A stretch of 28,020 nt of DNA, taken from NCBI GenBank assembly GCA_964636385.1, contig CAZWSC010000024.1:1-28020 (forward strand). Reading direction: 5' to 3'. Below are positions 14,920 to 22,555 of the stretch, piece by piece (within the stretch, counting starts at the first letter, position 1; the number at the start of each line of letters is the position of its first letter). The stretch comes from CAZWSC01 sp964636385. GTDB taxonomy: Bacteria > Eisenbacteria > RBG-16-71-46 > CAIMUX01. The translations under genes were made by a program, and so were the position numbers. The notes under the pieces are model-generated. The model saw nothing but the letters and a program-made list of their open reading frames with translations, searched no databases and was not told the DNA's origin.

Positions 14920-15798
14920 TCATCCCCTGCCGGGATGAGTGTCGCTTGTCTCCTCGGACCGGTGAGGGCACAGCCACGGGATCCGCCTGATGAGCCCATT
15001 GATCCGCTCAGCGAAACCCGGGCAGGTCTCTGCCGGAAGCCTGCCCGCCGAGCATGCCTCGGCGATCCTCCGCTCCTCCGGGATCTCGGCCAGTATCGGG
15101 ATCTGCTGCTCGGTGCAGAACCGGCCAACCCCGGCATCCCCGGTGGCTGCACGGTTGATCACTGCTCCGAAGGGGATGCGGAAGTGCCGCACAAGCTCGA
15201 CGGCGAGCCTGAAGTCGTGCAGTCCGAAGGGGGTGGGCTCCGCGACCAGGACAACGTAGTCGGTGTTCCTGACGGCGGCAGCGGCGGAACAGGATGTACC
15301 TGGCGGCGCGTCGATGATCACCGTGCAGGAACCGTCGTCAAAGCCGCGTACCGCCCGTATAAGCGGAACTGCCATCGGCATCCCCACATCCAGCCTGCCG
15401 TGAACCAGGCGGATCCTGTCGTGCCGTGTCTCCTCGATTACGCCGATTCTCCACGCGATCTCGGTGATGGCGCTGCGGGGACAGACCCGTGCGCATCCCC
15501 CACAGCCATGACAGATTTCCGGAAAGACCCTCGCGCCGCCCGGCATCGACAGGATCGCGCCGTACTGGCAGAACTCCGCACATCGGCCGCATGCATCGCA
15601 CAGATCCTGATCGACCTGCGGAACCGGAATCGAAACCGTGCGCAAATGCTCCATCTTCCCGGGAAGGAACAGGTGCGCGTTGGGCTCCTCAACATCACAG
15701 TCGAGTAGAAGCGTCCCGCCGCCCAGGGCGCCTGCCATGCCCAGGGCGATGGTGGTCTTGCCCGTTCCGCCCTTTCCGGAGGCCACGGCCAGGATCAT
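14920..15798 (-). CDS. MinD/Mrp-type ATPase with ferredoxin insert (first copy)
   Basis: 292 residues. It starts directly with the P-loop strand MILAVASGKGGTGKTT, Walker A at 8-15. LLLDCDVEEPN follows, then a two-cluster ferredoxin insert: C67, C70, C73, C77 and C96, C99, C102, C106. The ATPase core continues with VIIDAPPGTSCSAAAAV, LVAEPTPFGLHD and AVINRAATGD. It is a paralogue of the next gene. Pairs of such ATPases sit together in ORP clusters (DVU2103/DVU2104 in Desulfovibrio vulgaris) and may form a heterodimer; that is inferred. The ribosome-binding site AGGAG lies 6 bases upstream. The gap to the next ATPase is 29 bases. Confidence 0.92.
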   Translation of the reverse strand: MILAVASGKGGTGKTTIALGMAGALGGGTLLLDCDVEEPNAHLFLPGKMEHLRTVSIPVPQVDQDLCDACGRCAEFCQYGAILSMPGGARVFPEICHGCGGCARVCPRSAITEIAWRIGVIEETRHDRIRLVHGRLDVGMPMAVPLIRAVRGFDDGSCTVIIDAPPGTSCSAAAAVRNTDYVVLVAEPTPFGLHDFRLAVELVRHFRIPFGAVINRAATGDAGVGRFCTEQQIPILAEIPEERRIAEACSAGRLPAETCPGFAERINGLIRRIPWLCPHRSEETSDTHPGRG

Positions 15799-15829
15799 CG
15801 GTTCTCCTGTTCAGACCGGTCCTGATCGC

Positions 15830-16204
15830 TCAGGCACCAGGTCGGGAGTCGTGGCTTGACGGGCCGCCGCCCGGCAACTGCCGCAGTTCGCCGCGGCGGA
15901 ACTGCGCAAGAGCCTCGCCCACGGTGGACGCGGTGGTTGTGTAGACAGCGATGCCTGCGGAAGCGAGGACCTCCATCGCTTTCGGACCGCAGTGGCCTGT
16001 GACCAGTCCGGCGGCTCCTGCGCGCGCTATCGTCTGTGCCGTCCGCCTTCCCGCGCCATGTGCGGAATCGGCATTCTCCGAGTTGTCGATTGCCTGGCCG
16101 GAGTCCGTGTCGAGATCGTATATGAGAAGGCGCGGACTGCGGCCGAAACGCATCTCGAAAGGCGAGTCGACCGAGTCACCCGTTGTTGTGAATGCCAGCT
16201 TCAC
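15830..16204 (-). CDS. NifX-family protein, middle copy
   Basis: 124 residues, starting with GTG at 16204 and AAGGAG 7 bases upstream. NifX-like fold signatures are KLAFTTTGDSVDSPFEMRFGRS, LLIYDLDTDSG, AAGLVTGHCGPKAMEVLASAGI and VYTTTASTVGEALAQFRRGE. The TGHCGPKA loop with its Cys is typical of a cluster-binding subgroup. It begins 3 bases after the DUF5320-like gene stop and ends 31 bases before the first ATPase. It probably acts as a carrier or scaffold for a metal-sulfur cluster with its operon partners; which metal is not visible. Confidence 0.87.
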   Translation of the reverse strand: MKLAFTTTGDSVDSPFEMRFGRSPRLLIYDLDTDSGQAIDNSENADSAHGAGRRTAQTIARAGAAGLVTGHCGPKAMEVLASAGIAVYTTTASTVGEALAQFRRGELRQLPGGGPSSHDSRPGA

Positions 16205-16207
16205 TGT

Positions 16208-16543
16208 CTACTCCTTCCCATCCCCGACGCCGTTGTGCTTCTCGAGCGCCGCCACCCGGGCGTGCAACTCCTCGATCTCGTCCCGCAATGCATCTCCGGT
16301 GTCGCCGGTCCGGTCGGGACCCGGGCCGCTTTCGGGGCCGAACCCGACCTGCCATCCCGCCCCCCAGCCTCCTCCACGACCTCCGGCCCTGCGGCCTCCC
16401 CATCCACCTCCGCGGCCACGTCCCATGCCGCGTCCGGGTCGGGGGTTCGAGTATCCCGGCATCCCATACCCCGCGCAGAAACCGGCTGCGCGCCCGGTCC
16501 TGGGCCCCATTCCGAGAGGTCCGCTTCTGTCTCCTCCAGGCAT
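16208..16543 (-). CDS. DUF5320-like Gly/Arg-rich protein
   Basis: 111 residues; the ATG at 16543 has AGGAGG 7 bases upstream. The first 70 residues are a Gly/Arg/Pro/Trp-rich segment opening MPGGDRSGPLGMGPRTGRAA, with FCAGYGMPGY and GRGMGRGRGGGWGG repeats. The last 35 form one amphipathic helix (RDEIEELHARVAALEKH), probably a short coiled coil. This is the layout of DUF5320 proteins, which recur beside NifX/ORP genes in anaerobes. No biochemical function is established. Low-complexity composition makes homology calls weak, but start site and operon position are firm: it begins 1 base after the previous stop. Confidence 0.8.
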   Translation of the reverse strand: MPGGDRSGPLGMGPRTGRAAGFCAGYGMPGYSNPRPGRGMGRGRGGGWGGRRAGGRGGGWGAGWQVGFGPESGPGPDRTGDTGDALRDEIEELHARVAALEKHNGVGDGKE

Positions 16544-16544
16544 C

Positions 16545-16994
16545 CTACGCCTCCTCTGATCTGATCCCATTTCCCCGGCGGTTGCCGCCGACCCGGCCTG
16601 CCCCGCGCCCTGTGCACCGGGTGCGTGATCGTGCAGCCCGCCGCCTGTGTCTGCCTCTTCCACTGCATCCGGGCATGCTGTACCTGTCGCTTTCCAGGGA
16701 TCCGGTCAACCAGGCATGCAACAGGTCCTCTGTTCTTCCCGCCACAAAGGGAATGACCCGGACTCCGTTCGCCTCGAGGGTTTCCCGCAGCGGACGCGAT
16801 ATCGCCCCACAGACCAGCAGCCGTACTCCCATCTCTTCCAGCTCGAGGGCCCTTCGCAAAGGAAGCTCGCCCGAAAGCAGCCGAGCACGATCTTCCACGA
16901 CACGGCCTCGCAGCATCTCGACGAGCCGTATCTCGTGTGACTCGTCAAAGAGTGGTGCGATGGATCCGCGCCATGTTGAGAATGCTGCTTTCAT
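16545..16994 (-). CDS. NifX-family protein with a basic tail, first gene of the operon
   Basis: 149 residues. The NifX-like domain (about 1-110) reads MKAAFSTWRGSIAPLFDESH, LPLRRALELEEMGVRLLVCG, AISRPLRETLEANGVRVIPF and VAGRTEDLLHAWLTGSL, ending MPGC. This matches the NifB/NifX Mo-Fe-cluster-binding subgroup. The last 40 residues (from about 110) are extremely Arg/Gly-rich and may be a nonconserved extension. ATG 16994 has GGAGG upstream and lies about 29 bases after the start predicted from the sigma54 promoter at 17034-17049. The stop is 1 base from the DUF5320-like start. Confidence 0.85.
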   Translation of the reverse strand: MKAAFSTWRGSIAPLFDESHEIRLVEMLRGRVVEDRARLLSGELPLRRALELEEMGVRLLVCGAISRPLRETLEANGVRVIPFVAGRTEDLLHAWLTGSLESDRYSMPGCSGRGRHRRRAARSRTRCTGRGAGRVGGNRRGNGIRSEEA

Positions 16995-17033
16995 GACTCA
17001 TCACCCGCCTCCAGTGCCGTTCAGCTGATCCCG

Positions 17034-17049
17034 TGCAGGAGTCGTGCCT
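17034..17049 (-). promoter_or_regulatory. Sigma54 (-24/-12) promoter of the ORP-type operon
   Basis: Minus strand: AGGCACG-ACTC-CTGCA, matching TGGCACG-N4-TTGCA at all but two positions, with the invariant GG and GC at the right distance. It predicts a transcription start near 17023, about 29 bases before the first ATG (16994). A sigma54 activator gene lies immediately upstream, which supports it. Confidence 0.72.
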
Positions 17050-17145
17050 GGATCGGGCCTGGTCTGCCGCGGGCTGCAACTGATCTGATAAGGAGCGGTT
17101 GCGGTGGTGTAGGTGTGAGTGGGGGAGCGTATGGGGTTGCGCCGA

Positions 17146-17183
17146 CGCTACCGTAACGCGGAATGGAGTAGCCCGTGCGCTAC
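17146..17183 (-). promoter_or_regulatory. Candidate upstream activator site
   Basis: CGCTAC occurs at 17146-17151 and again at 17178-17183, 32 bases apart (about three helix turns), with GTAGC at 17168-17172 forming the dyad GTAGC-N6-GCTAC. It lies about 100-130 bases upstream of the -24 element, a usual distance for sigma54 activator sites, and overlaps the end of the regulator gene. Binding is inferred. Confidence 0.35.
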
Positions 17184-18565
17184 TGTCCCGGCGCCTTCCG
17201 CATCCTGCCGTCGCGCGCGGGAAGGTGGATGCCCAGCTTTCGCATCCTTCGGAAGAGGGTGGTCTTGTGTATGCCGAGCTCCCCGGCTGCACGGAGACGG
17301 TTGTAGTTGTTCCTTTCGAGGGCTCCGCGGATCGCCTGGGCGTCCATCAGGTCCCTGACAGGCCTTGTGCCGGGGATGGATCCGGACGGAGCACCGGTCA
17401 GCTCCTCCGGCAGGTGCTCCAACCCGATCCACTCGTCCCCGCAGAGGACGAATGAGCGCTCGATGACGTTCTCGAGTTCGCGCACGTTGCCGGGCCAGTC
17501 GTGGGCCATCAGCAGCGACAGGGCCTGGGAGGTGACGCCGGGTACCGATCGCTCCTGGAGCCGGTTGAACCTGTCCACGAACTGCCCGACCAGGAGCGGG
17601 ATATCCTCCTTGCGGCGGCGAAGCGGGGGGAGTTCGACGCGGATAACGTTGATCCTGTAATAGAGATCCTCGCGGAACAGTCCCTGCTGTGTAAGCTCCT
17701 TGAGATCCCTGTTGGTGGCCGCGATGATCCGCGCGTCGGTGACCTCGGTCCGCGTTGAACCCAGCGGATCGAACGCCCGCTCCTGCAGTACCCTCAGGAG
17801 GCGGATCTGGACGGCCGGGCTGACCTCGCCGATCTCGTCCAGGAAGAGGGTCCCGCCACGGGCCAGCGCAAACCTGCCCGCCTTGTCCCTGATTGCTCCT
17901 GTGAAAGCGCCCGTCTTGTACCCGAAGAGCTCCGACTCCAGGAGGGAGTCGGGCAGGGCGCCGCAGTTGACCGCGATGAACGGCCCGCCGGCCCTGGGGC
18001 TGAGATCGTGAATCGTCCGGGCCAGGAGTTCCTTGCCGGTTCCCGTCTCTCCCTGGATCAGAACCGTGCTCGGGCTCGCGGCGATCGGCGGCAGGACCTC
18101 GAAGACCCGCTGCATGAGACGGCTCCGGCTGACAAGGTCACCCACCCTGGAGCGCCCCTCGAGCTCCCTTCGAAGCGCCTCTATCTCGCTCATGTCACGG
18201 AATGTCTCAGCCCCGCCGATGACGCGTCCCGCCGAATCCCGTAGAACGGCGGTGGAGACGCTTATCGGTATGCGCTCGCCGTCTGCGTTTATGATGTATC
18301 CGGATTCGCCGATGATGGGGCGGCCTTCCGAGAGCGTGCGGCGGAGGGGACAGGTTGCCTCGCACATGCTGGAGCGGAAGACATCGCAGCAGCGCCTTCC
18401 CATAGCCTCTTCCCGGGGGGTGCCGGTTATGGCCTCAGCCGCGCGGTTGAAGGATGTGATCCGCCAGTCGGAGTCTACCGTGAACACGCCGTCGGAAATG
18501 CTCTCGAGGATCGACGCCGTGGGGTCCGCCGCCGGCCTGCCTCTGCTGGAGGGGCTCTCCTTCAT
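17180..18565 (-). CDS. Sigma54-dependent activator with cysteine-bearing PAS domain
   Basis: 461 residues from the ATG at 18565 (weak ribosome-binding site; the frame is open further upstream, but that part has no domain). PAS domain at about 17-125: ILESISDGVFTVDSDWRITS, FNRAAEAITG, with cysteines at 59, 60, 68 and 72 (RRCCDVFRSSMCEATCPL). AAA+ domain at about 140-385: Walker A GETGTGKE (172-179), the sigma54-contact loop GAFTGA (219-224), Walker B LFLDEIGE, and arginine-finger region DWPGNVREL. A Fis-type HTH ends the protein (AAGELGIHKTTLFRRMRKLG, about 426-446). There is no receiver domain, so the signal probably enters through the PAS domain, plausibly redox or Fe-S. It most likely activates the operon downstream. 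Confidence 0.93.
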   Translation of the reverse strand: MKESPSSRGRPAADPTASILESISDGVFTVDSDWRITSFNRAAEAITGTPREEAMGRRCCDVFRSSMCEATCPLRRTLSEGRPIIGESGYIINADGERIPISVSTAVLRDSAGRVIGGAETFRDMSEIEALRRELEGRSRVGDLVSRSRLMQRVFEVLPPIAASPSTVLIQGETGTGKELLARTIHDLSPRAGGPFIAVNCGALPDSLLESELFGYKTGAFTGAIRDKAGRFALARGGTLFLDEIGEVSPAVQIRLLRVLQERAFDPLGSTRTEVTDARIIAATNRDLKELTQQGLFREDLYYRINVIRVELPPLRRRKEDIPLLVGQFVDRFNRLQERSVPGVTSQALSLLMAHDWPGNVRELENVIERSFVLCGDEWIGLEHLPEELTGAPSGSIPGTRPVRDLMDAQAIRGALERNNYNRLRAAGELGIHKTTLFRRMRKLGIHLPARDGRMRKAPGQ

Positions 18566-18883
18566 GCAACTTCCGATCTCTCTTCGTGACTCTGCAGGAT
18601 GTCGTAACCATGGCTCCGGATGGCACGGCAGAGCTTCCTGCCACCATGGAGGATCAGAACGCATGGGGCATGCCTTTGTCAAATGCCCACTGGATGAAGG
18701 ACCGGCCTCACGCCGACGCACCCAGGGAAGGATCATCGCCGGCCCAGGGATTCCACGCCCGTATCGGTGGAAGCAGCCGGTTTCCTGGTCCCCTGCTTGC
18801 GGCCGGCAGCTATACTTGCCCCCTGGAATCGGTTTGCCCGTCTGTAGGGACGGCAGCAGGCGATCTCGCGCAGGAGACATTCG
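18566..18883. other. Divergent intergenic region between activator and GGT-like gene
   Basis: 318 bases without a credible gene. Besides the activator promoter, the plus strand has TATACT at 18811-18816, a fair -10 for the GGT-like gene, but no -35 at a suitable distance. GCAGGAG before 18884 is the ribosome-binding site. Confidence 0.4.
18653..18682 (-). promoter_or_regulatory. Candidate promoter of the sigma54 activator gene, with a dyad in the spacer
   Basis: Minus strand: TTGACA (18682-18677, perfect -35), 18-base spacer, TCTGAT (18658-18653, 4/6). The spacer contains the dyad GCATG-GGG-CATGC (18661-18673), which could be an operator. It predicts a leader of about 80 bases. Confidence 0.45.
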
Positions 18884-20641
18884 ATGATCCGACGTCCTCC
18901 AACACTGGCCCGAAACGGCATGGTCGTGTCGTCGCATCCCCTGGCATCGGAGGCCGGCACCCTGATGCTTCGGGAAGGCGGGCACGCCGTCGACGCGGCT
19001 GTTGCCGCCGCAGCTGTCCTGGCCGTCGTGGAGCCGTGGTCGGGAGGGATCGGCGGAGACGCCTTCCTTCTGATACACGACACAGCCGACGGCGGGGTGA
19101 CGGCGATCAACGGCAACGGGGCGGCGCCGTCAGGACTCGACGCCGCTGTGTTCTCCGGTCACTCCCGCATACCCGCGGACGGCTTGGCCTCGGCTACTGT
19201 GCCCGGGTGCGTCGATGCATGGTACGAAGCGTGGTACGGATGGGGCCGTCTCGGGTGGAGTCAAATCCTCGGGCCGGCTGTCATGCTCGCCCGCGAAGGT
19301 TATCCGGTCTCCTGGAACATGGCGCGCATCCTGCGTAGAGAGCGGCAGCGCCTGGCGAAGGATCCCGGACTTCGCAGCCTGTTTCTGCATCCCGACCTCT
19401 CCCCGCTGAGCGCGGGGGAGATCTGCCGGCCGAACGCTCTTGGTTCGGTTCTGGAGGGTATTGCCGCGAAGGGATCTGAGTGGTTCTACAGTGGTCCGGC
19501 TGTGCGCCGCCTGTGCAGGGCAGTCCGGGATGCCGGCGGTGTCCTGAACGCAGATGACTTCAGCCGGCACGAGAGCCGCCTGCTTCCGGCGTACGAGCAT
19601 ACTGCCGGTGACTGCGTGTGTTACCAGCAGCCGCTGCCCAGCCAGGGGATACTGCTCCTGCTGATGCTCTCGCTCATGGAGGACGGGGACTTCGGCGGGC
19701 TTTCGGTGTCCCGCTCTGCGCACGAGCTGCATATGCAGATCCAGGCCTGCTGCGTCGCGCGGGCCATCCGCGACCTCCTCCTGGGGGATCCGTCCAGGCT
19801 CCCTGTGGAGGAGCAGGCGCTCGTCGGTGCGCTGCTGGATCCCCTTACCGTCAGGCGGCTGGCAGGTCTCATCATGCAGGAGCCAATCGATCCGGGATTG
19901 TGGAGGCAGGTTGTACAGGAAGCCCTGTGGGAGCCTGAGTGTCCCCTTGCCCCGATCATGACTGCCTGCGGTGTCGATCAGGACCGTGGCCCGACAGGCG
20001 GCGACACAACGTACCTGTGCGCAGCCGACCGCTTTGGAAACGTCGTTGGCCTCATCCAGAGCATCTTCAGCCCGTTCGGTTGCGGATTCCTGGATCCCAG
20101 GACCGGCATCGTGCTTAACAACCGCGCATCCGCCTTCTCGCTCGATCCACTGCATCCGAACCGGCTGGAACCCGGCAAGCGCCCCTTTCACACGCTGAAC
20201 TCCACCATCGTGATGCGCGACGGGAGGCCGGTGCTGGTCTGTGGCACCCCGGGCGCCGACCGGCAGATCCAGACGAGCCTGCAGGTATTGCGCCACATCC
20301 GGGCAGGAAGGATCCTGTGGACCGGCCCGATGCCGATGAAGCCCGGCAACTGGAACCAGAGGAGGGAGCCGGAGGAATCGCGTGCGGCTTTGGGCAGAGC
20401 CGAGCTTCTTGCCGCTGCGCTCGAGGCGCCGAGGTGGGGATTGCTGCAGGATGGGCGGGTGGAGTTCGAGGCCCGGATGCCGTCGGTGATCCGCGAGCGT
20501 TTGCGGAGAATGGGCCACGGCCAGGTGCGCACAGGACCGTGGAGCGGGAGCGGGCGGATGCAGGCCATCGGGCTTCTCGATGACGGCGTGCTCTGTGGCG
20601 CCACTGATCCGAGGGCCGAAGGGGCCGCCATCGGGTTCTGA
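18884..20641 (+). CDS. Gamma-glutamyltransferase-family Ntn-hydrolase, no signal peptide
   Basis: 585 residues; start 18884 has AGGAG 8 bases upstream. Family features: SSHPLASEAGTLMLREGGHA and VDAAVAAAAVLAVVEPWSGG, then GIGGDAF near the N-terminus; ATVPGCVDAW; PAVMLAREGYPVSW; and the autoprocessing site GGDTTYLCAADRFGNVV with nucleophile Thr375. The small-subunit part follows (IFSPFGCGF, GIVLNNRASAF, PGKRPFHTLNSTIV, and GTPGADRQIQTS for the usual SPGGSR-type loop). Ntn-hydrolases of this type transfer or hydrolyse gamma-glutamyl groups, and relatives act on cephalosporin precursors or other amides. There is no N-terminal hydrophobic segment, so it is probably cytoplasmic, unlike the periplasmic E. 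coli enzyme. Substrate is uncertain. The next gene starts 55 bases downstream. Confidence 0.87.
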   Translation: MIRRPPTLARNGMVVSSHPLASEAGTLMLREGGHAVDAAVAAAAVLAVVEPWSGGIGGDAFLLIHDTADGGVTAINGNGAAPSGLDAAVFSGHSRIPADGLASATVPGCVDAWYEAWYGWGRLGWSQILGPAVMLAREGYPVSWNMARILRRERQRLAKDPGLRSLFLHPDLSPLSAGEICRPNALGSVLEGIAAKGSEWFYSGPAVRRLCRAVRDAGGVLNADDFSRHESRLLPAYEHTAGDCVCYQQPLPSQGILLLLMLSLMEDGDFGGLSVSRSAHELHMQIQACCVARAIRDLLLGDPSRLPVEEQALVGALLDPLTVRRLAGLIMQEPIDPGLWRQVVQEALWEPECPLAPIMTACGVDQDRGPTGGDTTYLCAADRFGNVVGLIQSIFSPFGCGFLDPRTGIVLNNRASAFSLDPLHPNRLEPGKRPFHTLNSTIVMRDGRPVLVCGTPGADRQIQTSLQVLRHIRAGRILWTGPMPMKPGNWNQRREPEESRAALGRAELLAAALEAPRWGLLQDGRVEFEARMPSVIRERLRRMGHGQVRTGPWSGSGRMQAIGLLDDGVLCGATDPRAEGAAIGF

Positions 20642-20695
20642 TGAGGGCCAGAGGACCAGTCCTCCCGCGGTTGAAGGCGTGGAGCCGGGTTTGAC

Positions 20696-22555
20696 ATGAT
20701 TGACGTGCTCTTCCTCCTTGTCTGTTTCACGGCGGGATGTCTGCTTCTCCTGCGCGATGACCTTCGATCCTTCCGGGGATCGACCCTGCTGGGTTTCCTG
20801 CTCCTGACCCTGGGGATGACCTCTCCACTGGCCCTGTACCCGGCGCGCATGATGCTTGACGCGGGCGCAGGTACCGACGCCTACATCGGGGTCTGGAACC
20901 TGTGGTGGACCCGTACGGCGCTGGAACAGGGCTGGAACCCCTACGAGACGCGGATGATCTTCGCCCCGCACGGGACGAGCCTGGCGCTGCACTCATACTC
21001 ATTCCTGTACGGGCTCGCCTCCCTGCCGCTGCAGTATCTGCTGGGCGCCGTCGCACCGGCGCTTTCTCCCAGGGAGCAGCTGTTCGTGGTGTACAATCTT
21101 CTACTTGTCGTATCCTTCACGCTGTCAGGTTACTTCACATACAGGCTGGCGATGGAGGAGACCGGGAACCGCGCGGCTGCCGTCATTGCAGGGCTGGTCT
21201 TCGCGTACGGCAACTTCCGCTTCGCCAATACCGTCCGTTCGCATGTCATGCCGGGGGAATTGGTTGTCCTGGCCGCCTGGGCCTGGGTGCGCCTTCTGAA
21301 GGTTCCATCAGCCCGGCGCCTGGTCCTGTGGGCCGGGGCGATGATCCTTCTGGTCTACGGATCCCTGGAGCTGGCAGCTTATACAACGGTGCTGATTCTC
21401 ATCCTTGGGATCGGGGCAGTACGAAACGTCAGGTTCCCCGCTCTTTGGCGCCTGGTTCCGGCCGTGGCTGCGGCCTGCGCCGGCTCAGTATTGCTGCTCC
21501 TGCCGCTCATCACAGCGCTCATCCGCCGTTTGAGTGAGGGCGGGGCAGGCTTCCCCTCCGGGATGGCGCTCTTCTTCTCGGCGGATGTGCTGGACTTCGT
21601 TCTGCCGAATCCCCGCCATCCGATCTGGGGAGAACCCTTCAGGCGTCTGACCGGGGTGTTTCACCTGGGGGATGACGGCTTCGGTCTGTCCATCGGCCTG
21701 ACTGCGGTCGTGCTCTTCACACTGTCAGCGGGGATCATGCTGAGAAGGAGGGTTGACCGCCGGTGGTTCTGGGCTGCGATCGTTCTTCTGGTTCTATCCC
21801 TTGGTCCGGGGTTGCACATTGCCGGCTATGTCGTGCCCCTGCTGCCACTCCCTTATGACCTGGTGTCGCGCCTGCTCCCCTTCCTCGGGATGTCGCACAC
21901 TCCGATCCGGTACATGGCCGTCGCCTCACTCTGCATCTCCATGACAATCGCGTGCGGATGGGCGCTGCGCAGCCGGCTGTCGGGGATGCGCCGCCTGGAG
22001 ATCGCGCTTCCGGTCCTGATCCTGCTCGAGTCGCTGGCTGCTCCCATGGCGATGGTGGAGGTGCCCGCGCCCACTCTGCAGTCCGCGATCGCGGAACGCG
22101 CTGGAGATGCGCCGGGGGAGTATGCGCTGGTACACATCCCCGGGCTGGATCACAGGACCGAGCTTCTGTATCAGACGACTCACCGGCAGGCACTTGTGGC
22201 TGACGTCCGGAACGCAGTGCCTCTGCGCAGCGAACGGGGGCCTCATCCGTTCGATTCGCCCGCATGGAGGGCGCTGACGCGCGGCATTGGCGATGCCGCC
22301 TGGTGGGCCACGATCCCGGAGACCCGGCATGAAGAGGTCCGCGCTGCGATGCACGAGATGCTGAGTGATCTGCGCGTGCGGTGGATCGTCCTGGCTCGGT
22401 CCCAGCCGCGACTCCTGCCGGGCGGGCGTGGCTTTGATGTCCACCACGCGCTCACCGAAGCGGAGTTCGAGCTCTTCCGCGACCGGCTGCGCTGGCTTGG
22501 GCTGGAGGTTGTTAAAGAGACCGAGGACGCGGCCCTCTTCGAGAATCTCCCGTAG
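20696..22555 (+). CDS. Polytopic membrane protein, GT-C glycosyltransferase-like
   Basis: 619 residues; about 10-12 transmembrane segments fill residues 1-470, followed by a soluble C-terminal domain of about 150 residues. Early loops contain GTDAYIGVWNLWW and NPYETRMIFAPHGTSLALHS, a pattern seen in large GT-C-like or YfhO-like membrane proteins that handle polyprenyl-linked sugars, with acidic residues in the first extracytoplasmic loop. Later, FVLPNPRHPIWG and FLGMSHTPIRYMAVASL are also typical of this group. The C-terminus (ALVHIPGLDHRTELLYQTTH, LRVRWIVLARSQPRLLPGG) is a globular domain. I cannot name the substrate. A sugar transferase role in envelope glycan assembly is inferred from topology and motifs only. 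Confidence 0.75.
   Translation: MIDVLFLLVCFTAGCLLLLRDDLRSFRGSTLLGFLLLTLGMTSPLALYPARMMLDAGAGTDAYIGVWNLWWTRTALEQGWNPYETRMIFAPHGTSLALHSYSFLYGLASLPLQYLLGAVAPALSPREQLFVVYNLLLVVSFTLSGYFTYRLAMEETGNRAAAVIAGLVFAYGNFRFANTVRSHVMPGELVVLAAWAWVRLLKVPSARRLVLWAGAMILLVYGSLELAAYTTVLILILGIGAVRNVRFPALWRLVPAVAAACAGSVLLLLPLITALIRRLSEGGAGFPSGMALFFSADVLDFVLPNPRHPIWGEPFRRLTGVFHLGDDGFGLSIGLTAVVLFTLSAGIMLRRRVDRRWFWAAIVLLVLSLGPGLHIAGYVVPLLPLPYDLVSRLLPFLGMSHTPIRYMAVASLCISMTIACGWALRSRLSGMRRLEIALPVLILLESLAAPMAMVEVPAPTLQSAIAERAGDAPGEYALVHIPGLDHRTELLYQTTHRQALVADVRNAVPLRSERGPHPFDSPAWRALTRGIGDAAWWATIPETRHEEVRAAMHEMLSDLRVRWIVLARSQPRLLPGGRGFDVHHALTEAEFELFRDRLRWLGLEVVKETEDAALFENLP

Noticed and set aside
18786..18800. Second sigma54-like promoter (TGG-N8-TTGC) before the GGT-like gene
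   Set aside because: Keeps the GG and GC spacing, but the rest of the -24 box (TGGTCCC) is poor; a chance match in GC-rich DNA is likely.
18566..19078. N-terminal extension of the sigma54 activator
   Set aside because: The extra residues have no domain, overlap the start of the divergent GGT-like gene, and would leave no room for either promoter.
19130..20992. Long open frame antisense to the GGT-like gene (also antisense frames at 3613-4809 and 6391-7884)
   Set aside because: Open only because of high GC; translations are Arg/Pro/His-rich without any family motif, while the opposite strand has clear conserved proteins.
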